From CAKSST01 sp045535505 (GTDB taxonomy: Bacteria > Bacillota > Clostridia > Oscillospirales > Acutalibacteraceae): a DNA stretch of 64,000 nt. The position numbers were made by a program, and so were the translations under genes. The stretch is taken from assembly GCA_045535505.1 (NCBI GenBank), contig JAZSLU010000023.1:119420-183419 (forward strand). Direction: 5' to 3'. Shown piece after piece: positions 33,339-41,902 of the stretch (positions within the stretch are counted from its first letter, which is position 1; every line of letters begins with the position of its first letter). The notes beneath the pieces were generated by a model. That model worked only from the letters and a program-made list of their open reading frames with translations. It did not search any database and was not told the DNA's origin.

Positions 33339-35441
33339 TTAATACGTTCTGAAAATTAATTCCTTAACAATGCCGTAGAAGTAATCATATATACCCTGTA
33401 CAATGCTTACAACAAGCAACAAAAGGAAGATGATTATCAAAATACCTACGATTGAAAGGAGTGCGGTAAGTAAGCCTTTACCTAATGAATAGTTATGTGT
33501 AACCATCATTCCGAAGAAGAAAAGTCCCAACATCCATATCCAGCATACTGAATTAAGAACGGTATAGAACATTGCCTCTTCTGCTGTTAACACGTGTGAG
33601 AGTATTAAAAGCGGAATGCTTAATACAACATAAGGTTTCATAGCATAGCAAGTTACCATAAAGATATCTTTAAAGGTACCCTCACCCTCCATCAATGTGG
33701 AGAAGCACCAGTTGGATATAATCCAGAAGAGAATTGGCAACAATACGAGCACCACGCTATAAATAACGTTAACTTCGCTCGAAATTGTCTTTGTAATGAC
33801 ATAACCGCTAAACTGTGCGCGTACGGCATAACAAACGATAAACATTAACAAAATAGTGAATGCCGTTTTCATATCGCCGCGCTTTTCACGCTTTAAGTCC
33901 CAATATCCGTCAAAGGGATGCATCATACAATATTTTGCAAACTTTTGACCCTTATAGTAGCGACTCTCATGATATTTTTTATAAATTTTGCTGTTTGTAA
34001 CAGGCTTTTTAAGCACTGCAAAACCTACAATAGCAACAACAATTATAACAACAGCCCAAACAAATCCGCTTCTGATTGCCTCGTTTCGCCAAGTTTCAAA
34101 AGCCTTTGCATAAAGCTTGTGGGCATGCACTTTCTTAAGGTCATCCATAGCTTTAGTGCTGTCGCCTGTAGCCATATCAATTTTTGCCATACCTGAAATT
34201 GCAGGTGTGTAGTTTGAGCAATAGTTATATGCTTTTTCCCAAGCGGCGTGGGATGCTTCATAATCACCGTCATTATAGCAGGTAATCGCCTCTTGAACGG
34301 TCAAACCGAAGTCGGTCAATTCGAACACGGTAATTGTACCTTTAATACCGTCGGTAACAATAAGGTCATCGCCGAATTGGTCGATAGCTGTCGATTTGTA
34401 AAAAGCGCCCTTTTGTGAACCTGTTGCGCCGAATATGTAAAGCAAATAACCGTCGTTTGAGTAAACGTATATTTTGTTTTTCTGCGAGTCAAGCACTGTA
34501 TAAGTGCCTTTATCGCTTATGCAAACGTCGGCAAAAGCAGCAACATAGTTTGCTTTGCTCTTGCTGTCTTTAAGATATGTAACATCGCCATACTCGGTAT
34601 CCTCACCTTGAAGCTCAAACAAAACGTTTTCACCGTTTGTGTTAATTTTTGCAACAGGTGTTGACTCTGAAGATTCAGAGCATACATAAAGGAATCCCTT
34701 TTCGTCAATAAGGATGCCGCTGTACTCGGTAGGAACATACTGCTCCATCTGTTGTCTTTGCTTTTTGGTAGCAATTTTTCTCCAAATAAGGTCAAGCACG
34801 TTGTACTCAACGCTGGGAGCACCAAAGAAAGACGTAAACTTGCCGTTTTTGTCAAGACGAATCATACCTTGGTTGATACCTTCGGCAAGAATGTAAATTC
34901 TTCCTGCGTTATCAACTGCAAGTTCTTTGGGGAAATATGTATAGTCTTCGTCAAGCAAAGTAATTTCCGGACGGCCAATAATGCGTTTAAATGCAAATGT
35001 GTTGCGGTCCAAAACAACTATACGGCTGTTTCTTGTATCAGCAATATAGATTTCAGTCTTGTTAACAAAGCAACTGTTGGGCTCGTTAAAAGTATCCTGA
35101 ACGCCTTCGTTTTCAAAGCCTGTAATCTCTGTAATAAGATTAAATTTATCATCTGTAACGACCACACGGTTAGTAGCAGAATCAGTAATATAAATTCTAC
35201 CGTCTTCATAAAGCACATCGCTTACTGCCGCAAATTTTTGTACTCCGATGGTCTGTCCATTAATTGTGTCCTTAACAATGTAAGGAGCTGGTATGGAAAC
35301 GGGTCTGGTGTCGTTATTGTACACGTATGCATCATAGGGCAACTCGTTACCGGTGGCAGAAATAGCACTTGCCGGAGTTACGAATAACGCAAACAATAAC
35401 AAACAGGTAATTAACGCTGTAAATATCCTCTTCATTATCAC
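33339..35441 (-). CDS. NHL beta-propeller/Yip1 membrane protein
   Basis: A 700-residue protein. Signal peptide (about residues 1-26, ending ASA), six or so NHL-type propeller blades (about 60-375; EDGRIYITDSATNRVVV, NKTEIYIADTRNSRIVV, QFGDDLIVTDGIKGTITV), a short TPR-like segment (about 385-430), a membrane helix (about 460-480) and a Yip1-like domain of five helices (about 520-700). The propeller faces outside and may bind glycan or cell wall. Start is GTG at 35441 with AAGGAG 5 bases upstream, or ATG two codons later. It is 2 bases from the upstream permease. Confidence 0.85.
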   Translation of the reverse strand: MIMKRIFTALITCLLLFALFVTPASAISATGNELPYDAYVYNNDTRPVSIPAPYIVKDTINGQTIGVQKFAAVSDVLYEDGRIYITDSATNRVVVTDDKFNLITEITGFENEGVQDTFNEPNSCFVNKTEIYIADTRNSRIVVLDRNTFAFKRIIGRPEITLLDEDYTYFPKELAVDNAGRIYILAEGINQGMIRLDKNGKFTSFFGAPSVEYNVLDLIWRKIATKKQRQQMEQYVPTEYSGILIDEKGFLYVCSESSESTPVAKINTNGENVLFELQGEDTEYGDVTYLKDSKSKANYVAAFADVCISDKGTYTVLDSQKNKIYVYSNDGYLLYIFGATGSQKGAFYKSTAIDQFGDDLIVTDGIKGTITVFELTDFGLTVQEAITCYNDGDYEASHAAWEKAYNYCSNYTPAISGMAKIDMATGDSTKAMDDLKKVHAHKLYAKAFETWRNEAIRSGFVWAVVIIVVAIVGFAVLKKPVTNSKIYKKYHESRYYKGQKFAKYCMMHPFDGYWDLKREKRGDMKTAFTILLMFIVCYAVRAQFSGYVITKTISSEVNVIYSVVLVLLPILFWIISNWCFSTLMEGEGTFKDIFMVTCYAMKPYVVLSIPLLILSHVLTAEEAMFYTVLNSVCWIWMLGLFFFGMMVTHNYSLGKGLLTALLSIVGILIIIFLLLLVVSIVQGIYDYFYGIVKELIFRTY

Positions 35442-35443
35442 AC

Positions 35444-36322
35444 TTACTCCTTTATACCGGAACTGGACATAGTTTCAATAACGTTTGACTGCGAAATAAC
35501 AAACACGGAGATAGGCACAATCATCATAACAACTGTTACGGCTGCGCCAACACCCGCACGAGCAATACCTGCCGATGTAATCTGACCCAATGCATAAGGC
35601 AGAGTTTTGAGAACCTCTTTATATATATAAGGTGTAGCACCCAATGCCCAGAGGCTTTGAACTGACAAGAGCATCAATGTGAGCCAAGCAGATTTTACGT
35701 TAGGCATAACAATCTGCCAGAAAATACGCCACTGTGATGCACCGTCAACCCTTGCTGCTTCAAGCAGAGCATCGGGAATTTGCTCCATAAACTGTTTCAT
35801 CAAATACATACCCAAGGGTGATGCAACAGCGGGAACGATAAGTGCCCAATATGTATCCAACCAACCGAGGTATGAAATTGTTACGTAGTTGATAATACCG
35901 CTAACAGTTGCGTTAAACATCAAGGATGTAACAATAATTCTAAACATCGCTGCAGAACCCGGAAACTTTCTTTTTGCAAGAACGTAAGCACACATTGATG
36001 CAAAAATAATGTTACCTGCCGTACCGACTACTGTAATTAAAACGGTATTAAAAACATAGCGCAAAAACGGAACCTGTGAGTTTGACAAAACCGTAAACAT
36101 ATCACGGAAGTTGTCCAAGGTCCAGTTTGTAGGAATAAGGCGTGGCGGGAAGAGCCACAACTCATCCAACGGTTTGAAAGCGTTACCTATAATAAGAATC
36201 ATAGGAATTGCCATAACAGCCGCCATCATCAAAAGGATGGTCATAATACCGGCTGTACCGGCTTTTGAACGGTTAACTCTCTTGCTTCGGTTGAGAGCAC
36301 GTAATGACAGTTTCTTAGCCAT
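35444..36322 (-). CDS. Carbohydrate ABC transporter permease (LplC/YtcP type)
   Basis: A 292-residue permease with six helices; the EAA loop ALLEAARVDGASQWRIFWQI is at about residues 184-203. The N-terminal basic segment (KLSLRALNRSKRVNRSK) and the C-terminal end SNVIETMSSSGIKE follow the YtcP/LplC pattern. It overlaps or abuts both neighbours (2-base gaps) and forms the first permease pair with the next upstream gene. Confidence 0.92.
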   Translation of the reverse strand: MAKKLSLRALNRSKRVNRSKAGTAGIMTILLMMAAVMAIPMILIIGNAFKPLDELWLFPPRLIPTNWTLDNFRDMFTVLSNSQVPFLRYVFNTVLITVVGTAGNIIFASMCAYVLAKRKFPGSAAMFRIIVTSLMFNATVSGIINYVTISYLGWLDTYWALIVPAVASPLGMYLMKQFMEQIPDALLEAARVDGASQWRIFWQIVMPNVKSAWLTLMLLSVQSLWALGATPYIYKEVLKTLPYALGQITSAGIARAGVGAAVTVVMMIVPISVFVISQSNVIETMSSSGIKE

Positions 36323-36324
36323 CT

Positions 36325-37251
36325 TTATTCTCCAACCTTTCTCAAGATACGTTGTATAATTGTATTACACGTTACCATTAATATGAACAATATAACCGCG
36401 ATGGTTGACGCATAACCCATTTCAAAACGGGTGTTACCATAGTCTTCCATGTGGTGAATGAGAGTATGCAAGCCGTAGTTGCTGGTGGGGAAGCCGAAAA
36501 CCGCTGTAATAACGGGACCTACACCGAAAGCGCCTGTAATACTCATAACGGCTGAGAACATAAGCTGAGGTTTCATTGAAGGAAGTGTTACAAACCAAAG
36601 CTCTTGATAGCGGTTTTTAATACCGTCAACCGCCGCTGCTTCATACATTGATTTATCAACGTTTTTAAAACCTGCAATCAATGACAAGAAGCCTGTACCG
36701 AAGCTCATCCACAAAATAAGGAAGATGGCTGCGGGAACCATATAATCTGTATCGGTAAGCCATTGAATAGGTGAATCAATAACGCCGATTGAAAGCAATA
36801 AGCCGTTTAAGAAACCGTAGGTATCGCCGCTGTACAAAATTTGGAAAACAGTGTAAGCACCGCCCGAAATACAGGGACCGTAGAATATAAGTGTAATTAC
36901 CGAACGGGTTCTGTCGCCAAGCTCGTTAACCAGCCATGCAACCATAAGGCTAAGCAAATATCCCAACGGACCTGTTACAACCGAAAGCAAGAAGGTGTTC
37001 TTTAATGCGGTTATAAACAACGAGTCGTCAAGGATTAAGTTGAAATAGTTTTTAAAGCCAACGAAATCAGGAAACTGAACAACGTTGAAGTTTGTAAAGC
37101 TAATGAGAACTGAAGCCAAAACCGGCAACACTGTAAAAATTAAGAACAGTGTAAAGAAGGGCGCAGCAAACAGATAATCAGAGCCATAGGTTTTAACGAA
37201 TGTGCTAAAGCTCATTCGCTCTTTTTTTCTAACAGGAATATTATCACTCAT
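36325..37251 (-). CDS. Sugar ABC transporter permease (LplB type)
   Basis: A 308-residue permease, six helices, EAA loop SMYEAAAVDGIKNRYQELWF (about residues 213-232). AGGAGG precedes the ATG. It follows the binding-protein gene by 14 bases and is the partner of the LplC-type permease. Confidence 0.92.
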   Translation of the reverse strand: MSDNIPVRKKERMSFSTFVKTYGSDYLFAAPFFTLFLIFTVLPVLASVLISFTNFNVVQFPDFVGFKNYFNLILDDSLFITALKNTFLLSVVTGPLGYLLSLMVAWLVNELGDRTRSVITLIFYGPCISGGAYTVFQILYSGDTYGFLNGLLLSIGVIDSPIQWLTDTDYMVPAAIFLILWMSFGTGFLSLIAGFKNVDKSMYEAAAVDGIKNRYQELWFVTLPSMKPQLMFSAVMSITGAFGVGPVITAVFGFPTSNYGLHTLIHHMEDYGNTRFEMGYASTIAVILFILMVTCNTIIQRILRKVGE

Positions 37252-37265
37252 TTATAGCACCCTCC

Positions 37266-40166
37266 TTAGTCAAGATTATATTCAGCACGTTTATGTGCAA
37301 TTTCACGGTCGATTGACTCAACATTTTCGGTAAGAGTGTCTCTTACGTTTTCCCCGTTATAAACAATGTAACGGAATGCAAAGTCGTAGTAACGAGTTGT
37401 GAGGTAGCCACCGGGAACCTCAACGAAGGCCTTAACCCATTCACGTTGCTCGAGCAAACTCTTCTTCATATCTTTATCCCAAGCAATACGCTCAAACGCC
37501 TTAGTGTTTGCAGGGTTATAACGAGCAGCAGAACCCATTATACCTTCAAGCTCACTACCATATTCAAGCTGAACTTCTTCGCTTGACCACCATTTAAGAT
37601 ATTCCCAAGCAGCTTCTTTGTTGGTATCTTTCTGATTTAACATAATAGTACCGGTAACGATTGATGAGCATGAACGGTCAATTACGCCATCCTCTCTTTT
37701 TGTACCGGGGATGGGAAGCATTGTCCAAAGACCATTAATATCAGGTGCGAAAACGGACAACTGGTTGTAGCTTGAAAGCTGGGCAACCGCAACAGGAATC
37801 TCACCGCTTCTGAAACGGTTTGAGAAGTCATAAGCCAAGTTAAAGCCGTACTGTGTATAAAGGTCGGTAAATCTCTGCATTGCCGAAATTGCCTTTGAGT
37901 TAGATAAGGCTGATGTTTTACCATCGGGATTGTACATTGTACCGCCTGTCTGATACAAGAATGCAAGATAAGAATGGATGCTTACAGGAACACCGAATGC
38001 CAGAGAGTTGAGCTGTAACACAGGAAGAACCTCTGAAAGAATGGTATCCCAATCACTAAGCTGGTCAAGTGAAATGCCAAGCTCTTCCATAATGTCTGTT
38101 CTTACAAACATTATGTAGTAGTCTTGTGTGTCAGGCAAAGCAAATGTTTTGCCGTTAAGTGTATAAGGCACTGTTGCCTCTTTTGAAAATCTGCCGATAA
38201 CCTCTTTAAAATCTTTAAACTGTGATAAATCAACAACAGCATCACGAAGCGAAAGGTTTATCGGGTCTGCCATAGCAACACCGCTGTAAACGTCAGGTGC
38301 CGAACCAGCAAAAATTGAAGGAAGCAACGCAGCTGATGTAATAAGCTGAACGTTTGCCGCAATGTCGTGGTTAGGTGTAAAGTCGTCATTAATCATCTGT
38401 TTAAGAATCTGTGCCTGGTCACGACCGGTAGGAATCCAAACAGTAATTTCTTCGGGTGCAGTTTCTTCCATAACGCCAACAGAGTCATAATCTGTAACGA
38501 AAGAATAGAAGAACTGTTTAATATAATGCATCAGCATCTTAAAGAAGCCTGCCTCACCCTTAGGCGTTGCCGTGTCGGGTGATTTTATCATAATAGAGTC
38601 AAGCTCTAAAGGCTGTACGGTTCTTTGGTTAATCCATGTACCGAAAGAAGCAACGTTGCTTTGGAATGTTGAAAGGTCAGCAGGAATTTTTTCGGGGTCA
38701 TCAATGAGTATTACAAGCTGGTCATAAAGACGCTTTAACGCAACTGTTGATGCGCCGCTTTGACCGTTATATTCCTCAACATCCTTAATAAGCTGCTCCA
38801 TTTTGCCTGTCAGTTCTCTCATCTGCTCGATAACGTCAGGCATTGCTTTTTCAAGCTGATAGTCACGATATGTATCAGGAGCAACACCGGTAATCATAAC
38901 GATTCGGCGGTAGATATAGTTGAACTCTGACAAGTAATCCTTGGCATCAAAAAGGAAATCAATAGTGTCACCAAGACCTACGCGAAGTCTGATAACGTGT
39001 TTACCTTCTTCCATATAGAAAAGGTAGGGGTTACCGTCTTTGTCACCAATACACTCGCTCTGCCATGCGCTGTCATAATAGAAACGGACAGCATCAGCCT
39101 CTTTAAAAGGAAGCTTACCATCAATATATATTTGGCGAATACTTACGTCATTGGTTTTTTCGCTTTGTTTAAAATGGGTTACAATGTTGTAAAGGCCTGT
39201 TTCCTTAACGTCAACTTCCCACTCAACCCACTGACCAACAACCTGCCAGTGTGTGCTGCCGATGGTGTTGTAACGGATAAGGTTAACGTCATAAGGAACA
39301 ACAGAAGGTGATGTGCGGTCATTAAGACCGTACATTGTCTGGTCAGATTTGAGCGCAAAAGCATCCTCCGCCTGAACTGTTACATTGGCAGCAGGTGAAG
39401 CATTTTTATAACCATTCTGCTTATAGGTTTCTAAAACCTCTGCATAAGTGGGAACGGCTTTTTCGCCCTCAAACACGATGTTTTTAAGGTGCAACGTCTC
39501 ACGCTCGGGCACCAAGGTGATTGTATGGGTGCCTTCGGTAAGATAATACTGCAAATTACCGCTTACAAGACCGCTAACGTCTGTAGCGTACTCTGTGCGC
39601 CATTTGCCAATCTGCACCTGTGGTGTGCGAATCTCGTTACCGAGCTTGTCAAAGGTTAACTCATTAGTTTCGTTTATCCAAAGCTGAGGAAAGCTTACCT
39701 CATTAGATTCCTTAAAAGGTGCCTTACCGTCGATAAGAATATCGCGTACGATTGAAGAACCGCTGGCAGCGCCAGTAAAATAAGTCATCTTCAATGAATA
39801 AAAACCTGCTTTTTTAACCTCAAACTTGAAAGTAACGTTACCTTCGTCTTTAAAATTAACAGAGGTACCACTGTTACCTTCATAGTCGGTATAAATTTGC
39901 TCAACAGCAGCAGAACTGCCATCTGTGTAAGATGCAGCAGAAATGACAATTTTGTCCTTTGCTACTGTTGCGTCTTTCAAATTTGCAAGGTAATCTTTGT
40001 AAGAAGATTCTTTTTTAACCTGCGTTGTTTCTTCTACCACAGCATCGTCCTTTACGTCGTCATCCTTTGCGGCGACAACAGGAACGGCACAAACTACCGA
40101 AAAGCACAGTAAAAGTGCTATCAGCAGCGCTGTGGATTTTTTCAAAAAATAACCCATTTGCTTCAT
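37266..40166 (-). CDS. Giant extracellular solute-binding protein
   Basis: A 966-residue secreted protein, over twice the size of a normal type 1 sugar-binding protein. Order: signal peptide (about 1-33, ending VVAA, no clear lipobox), two homologous beta-sandwich modules (about 60-235 and 255-415) sharing GxYxxxxxF and xIYIDGKxPFKEADAVxF-like pieces, a helical linker (about 430-560), then the solute-binding domain (about 570-966; EEITVWIPTGRDQAQILKQM, EAAWEYLKWWSSEE). The added modules resemble carbohydrate-binding domains, so it may grip a polymer while delivering ligand. AGGAGG precedes the ATG at 40166; first gene of the cluster. Confidence 0.88.
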   Translation of the reverse strand: MKQMGYFLKKSTALLIALLLCFSVVCAVPVVAAKDDDVKDDAVVEETTQVKKESSYKDYLANLKDATVAKDKIVISAASYTDGSSAAVEQIYTDYEGNSGTSVNFKDEGNVTFKFEVKKAGFYSLKMTYFTGAASGSSIVRDILIDGKAPFKESNEVSFPQLWINETNELTFDKLGNEIRTPQVQIGKWRTEYATDVSGLVSGNLQYYLTEGTHTITLVPERETLHLKNIVFEGEKAVPTYAEVLETYKQNGYKNASPAANVTVQAEDAFALKSDQTMYGLNDRTSPSVVPYDVNLIRYNTIGSTHWQVVGQWVEWEVDVKETGLYNIVTHFKQSEKTNDVSIRQIYIDGKLPFKEADAVRFYYDSAWQSECIGDKDGNPYLFYMEEGKHVIRLRVGLGDTIDFLFDAKDYLSEFNYIYRRIVMITGVAPDTYRDYQLEKAMPDVIEQMRELTGKMEQLIKDVEEYNGQSGASTVALKRLYDQLVILIDDPEKIPADLSTFQSNVASFGTWINQRTVQPLELDSIMIKSPDTATPKGEAGFFKMLMHYIKQFFYSFVTDYDSVGVMEETAPEEITVWIPTGRDQAQILKQMINDDFTPNHDIAANVQLITSAALLPSIFAGSAPDVYSGVAMADPINLSLRDAVVDLSQFKDFKEVIGRFSKEATVPYTLNGKTFALPDTQDYYIMFVRTDIMEELGISLDQLSDWDTILSEVLPVLQLNSLAFGVPVSIHSYLAFLYQTGGTMYNPDGKTSALSNSKAISAMQRFTDLYTQYGFNLAYDFSNRFRSGEIPVAVAQLSSYNQLSVFAPDINGLWTMLPIPGTKREDGVIDRSCSSIVTGTIMLNQKDTNKEAAWEYLKWWSSEEVQLEYGSELEGIMGSAARYNPANTKAFERIAWDKDMKKSLLEQREWVKAFVEVPGGYLTTRYYDFAFRYIVYNGENVRDTLTENVESIDREIAHKRAEYNLD

Positions 40167-40277
40167 TTTTTCCTCCTGGTAATACCGGAATAATTTGATA
40201 ATTACCCAAAATATGAGCAATTATCTCATTTGATACATATATTAACACAAAAGTCAAAAGTTGTAAATGTATAATAC

Positions 40278-40324
40278 GAAATAGCACAAAATCGTTTTGC
40301 AAAACAAAAATTGTGCTATATTTC
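40278..40324. promoter_or_regulatory. Palindromic operator candidate
   Basis: ATAGCACAA (40281-40289) and TTGTGCTAT (40311-40319) form a perfect inverted repeat, extendable by GAAA/TTTC with one extra base. Between them is a second palindrome GTTTTGCAAAAC. It lies about 115 bases before the binding-protein gene. The region 40325-40530 between this and the T-box promoter shows nothing else I recognise. Confidence 0.5.
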
Positions 40325-40532
40325 ATTGTGGTCAGTCCCTCTGTCAACCACTACAAACATGACAAATACTATGAATAATTATCAAATGAGAAAAAGTTTC
40401 ATTATTCATTTTGCATAAATAATTAGTAATTGTTGTACAAAAACGACTTTTTGGGTTTAGATTCGACATTTTTGAAAAAAGCGTACGGTTTTTGTTTTTA
40501 TTTGCTCAAAACAATATATGAAAAGTTGGGAC

Positions 40533-40561
40533 TTGAAAAGTCAATAAAATGGTGTTAAAAT
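40533..40561 (+). promoter_or_regulatory. Promoter of pheST
   Basis: TTGAAA (40533-40538), 17-base spacer, TAAAAT (40556-40561), just before the T-box leader. Confidence 0.6.
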
Positions 40562-40569
40562 ACCGTTAT

Positions 40570-40830
40570 ATTAATATTTGCCCCAAATGCGACGACAAAG
40601 AAAAGTAGGCTTGCCCTTTTCGCAGTGCAGAGAGGATAAACCATAGGCTGTAAGTTTATCTGTGCGTTGGCAGGTTGAAAATTCACTTTTGAGCAGCACC
40701 GCTGAACAATATATTAAGTAGGCGGCGACGGCCTGACACCGTTATTTGTCAAAACTGAGTGTTTGCTTTTGCAAAAACAAGGGTGGTACCGCGGAGTGAT
40801 ATGCTTCGTCCCTATGGGACGGGGCATTTT
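40570..40830 (+). promoter_or_regulatory. T-box leader of pheST (Phe)
   Basis: T-box AGGGTGGTACCGCGG at 40780-40794; a candidate specifier loop TTGAAAATTCACTT gives codon TTC (40682-40684), agreeing with the downstream Phe-tRNA synthetase. Terminator GCTTCGTCCC-TAT-GGGACGGGGC (40803-40825) then ATTTTATT. Uncharged tRNA-Phe should prevent termination. Confidence 0.93.
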
Positions 40831-40864
40831 ATTATATATGTATAAAGGAAAGGAACTTTTAAAA

Positions 40865-41884
40865 ATGAAGCAACAGCTTGAATCTATTCTTGAGCGCGCA
40901 AAAAGCGAAATTGCTGCGCTGCAAAATATGGCACAGGCAGAAGAACTTAAGGTTCGTTATTTAGGCAAAAAGGGAGAACTTACCGCAATACTTAAACAGA
41001 TGGGCGGACTATCACCCGAAGAGCGTCCTGCTATGGGACAACTTGCAAACCATGTCCGCGCTCAAATTGAGCAGGAACTTGAATGCAGTTTTGCCCGTCT
41101 TAAAGAACTTGCACTCAGCGCACGTCTTGCCGAGGAAGAAATTGACATTACTATGCCTGCAACAACAAACGAAAAAGGCTCTTTACATCCTTTAACCATC
41201 GTACAAAATGACCTTGAGGACATTTTTCGTTCAATGGGCTTTGATGTTGTTGAAGGTCCTGAGGTCGAAACCGACCATTATAACTTTGAAGCATTAAACG
41301 TACCTGCTGACCACCCCGCAAGAGATATGCAGGATACATTTTATCTTGCACCTGAACTCTTGTTGCGCACACAAACATCTGCAGCACAAATCAGAACAAT
41401 GGAAAGCACACAACCCCCCATCAGAATGATTTGTCCCGGCCGCGTTTACCGTGCCGATGAGGTTGATGCTACCCACTCGCCTGTTTTTCACCAGATGGAA
41501 GGTCTTGTTGTTGACAAAGGCGTGACAATGTGTGAACTCAAAGGCGTTCTTGAGCAGTTTGCAAAGGCAATCTACGGTTCTGATTCGCAAATTCGATTCC
41601 GTCCCTCCTTCTTCCCCTTTACCGAGCCCAGCGTTGAGGTTGACGTTTCTTGCTCGGCTTGCGGCGGCAAGGGTTGCCGTGTCTGCAAAGGTGCGGGTTG
41701 GATTGAAATTTTGGGCGCAGGTATGGTGCATCCCCGTGTGCTTGCTTCTTGCGGCATTGACCCCGAAGTTTATTCAGGTTTTGCATTTGGTATTGGTATT
41801 GACCGCCTTGCCATAACACGCTATAAAATCAGCGACATCCGTTTGCTTTTTGAAAACGATGCACGCTTTTTGAAACAGTTTTAA
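40865..41884 (+). CDS. pheS: Phenylalanyl-tRNA synthetase alpha subunit
   Basis: A 339-residue class II catalytic subunit. N-terminal coiled coil (about 1-85), motif 2 region around MICPGRVYRADEVDATHSPVFHQMEG and motif 3 GFAFGIGIDRLAI (about 307-319). A cysteine-rich insert, CSACGGKGCRVCKGAG (about 260-275), is typical of many bacterial PheS and probably binds zinc. The true ATG is at 40865, with AAAGGAA upstream; the longer frame starts inside the T-box. pheT follows by 18 bases. Confidence 0.96.
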   Translation: MKQQLESILERAKSEIAALQNMAQAEELKVRYLGKKGELTAILKQMGGLSPEERPAMGQLANHVRAQIEQELECSFARLKELALSARLAEEEIDITMPATTNEKGSLHPLTIVQNDLEDIFRSMGFDVVEGPEVETDHYNFEALNVPADHPARDMQDTFYLAPELLLRTQTSAAQIRTMESTQPPIRMICPGRVYRADEVDATHSPVFHQMEGLVVDKGVTMCELKGVLEQFAKAIYGSDSQIRFRPSFFPFTEPSVEVDVSCSACGGKGCRVCKGAGWIEILGAGMVHPRVLASCGIDPEVYSGFAFGIGIDRLAITRYKISDIRLLFENDARFLKQF

Positions 41885-41902
41885 GGGAGGAGAACGATTA
41901 CT

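Noticed and set aside
41294..41731. 145-codon frame opposite pheS
   Set aside because: Antisense shadow of a highly conserved gene.
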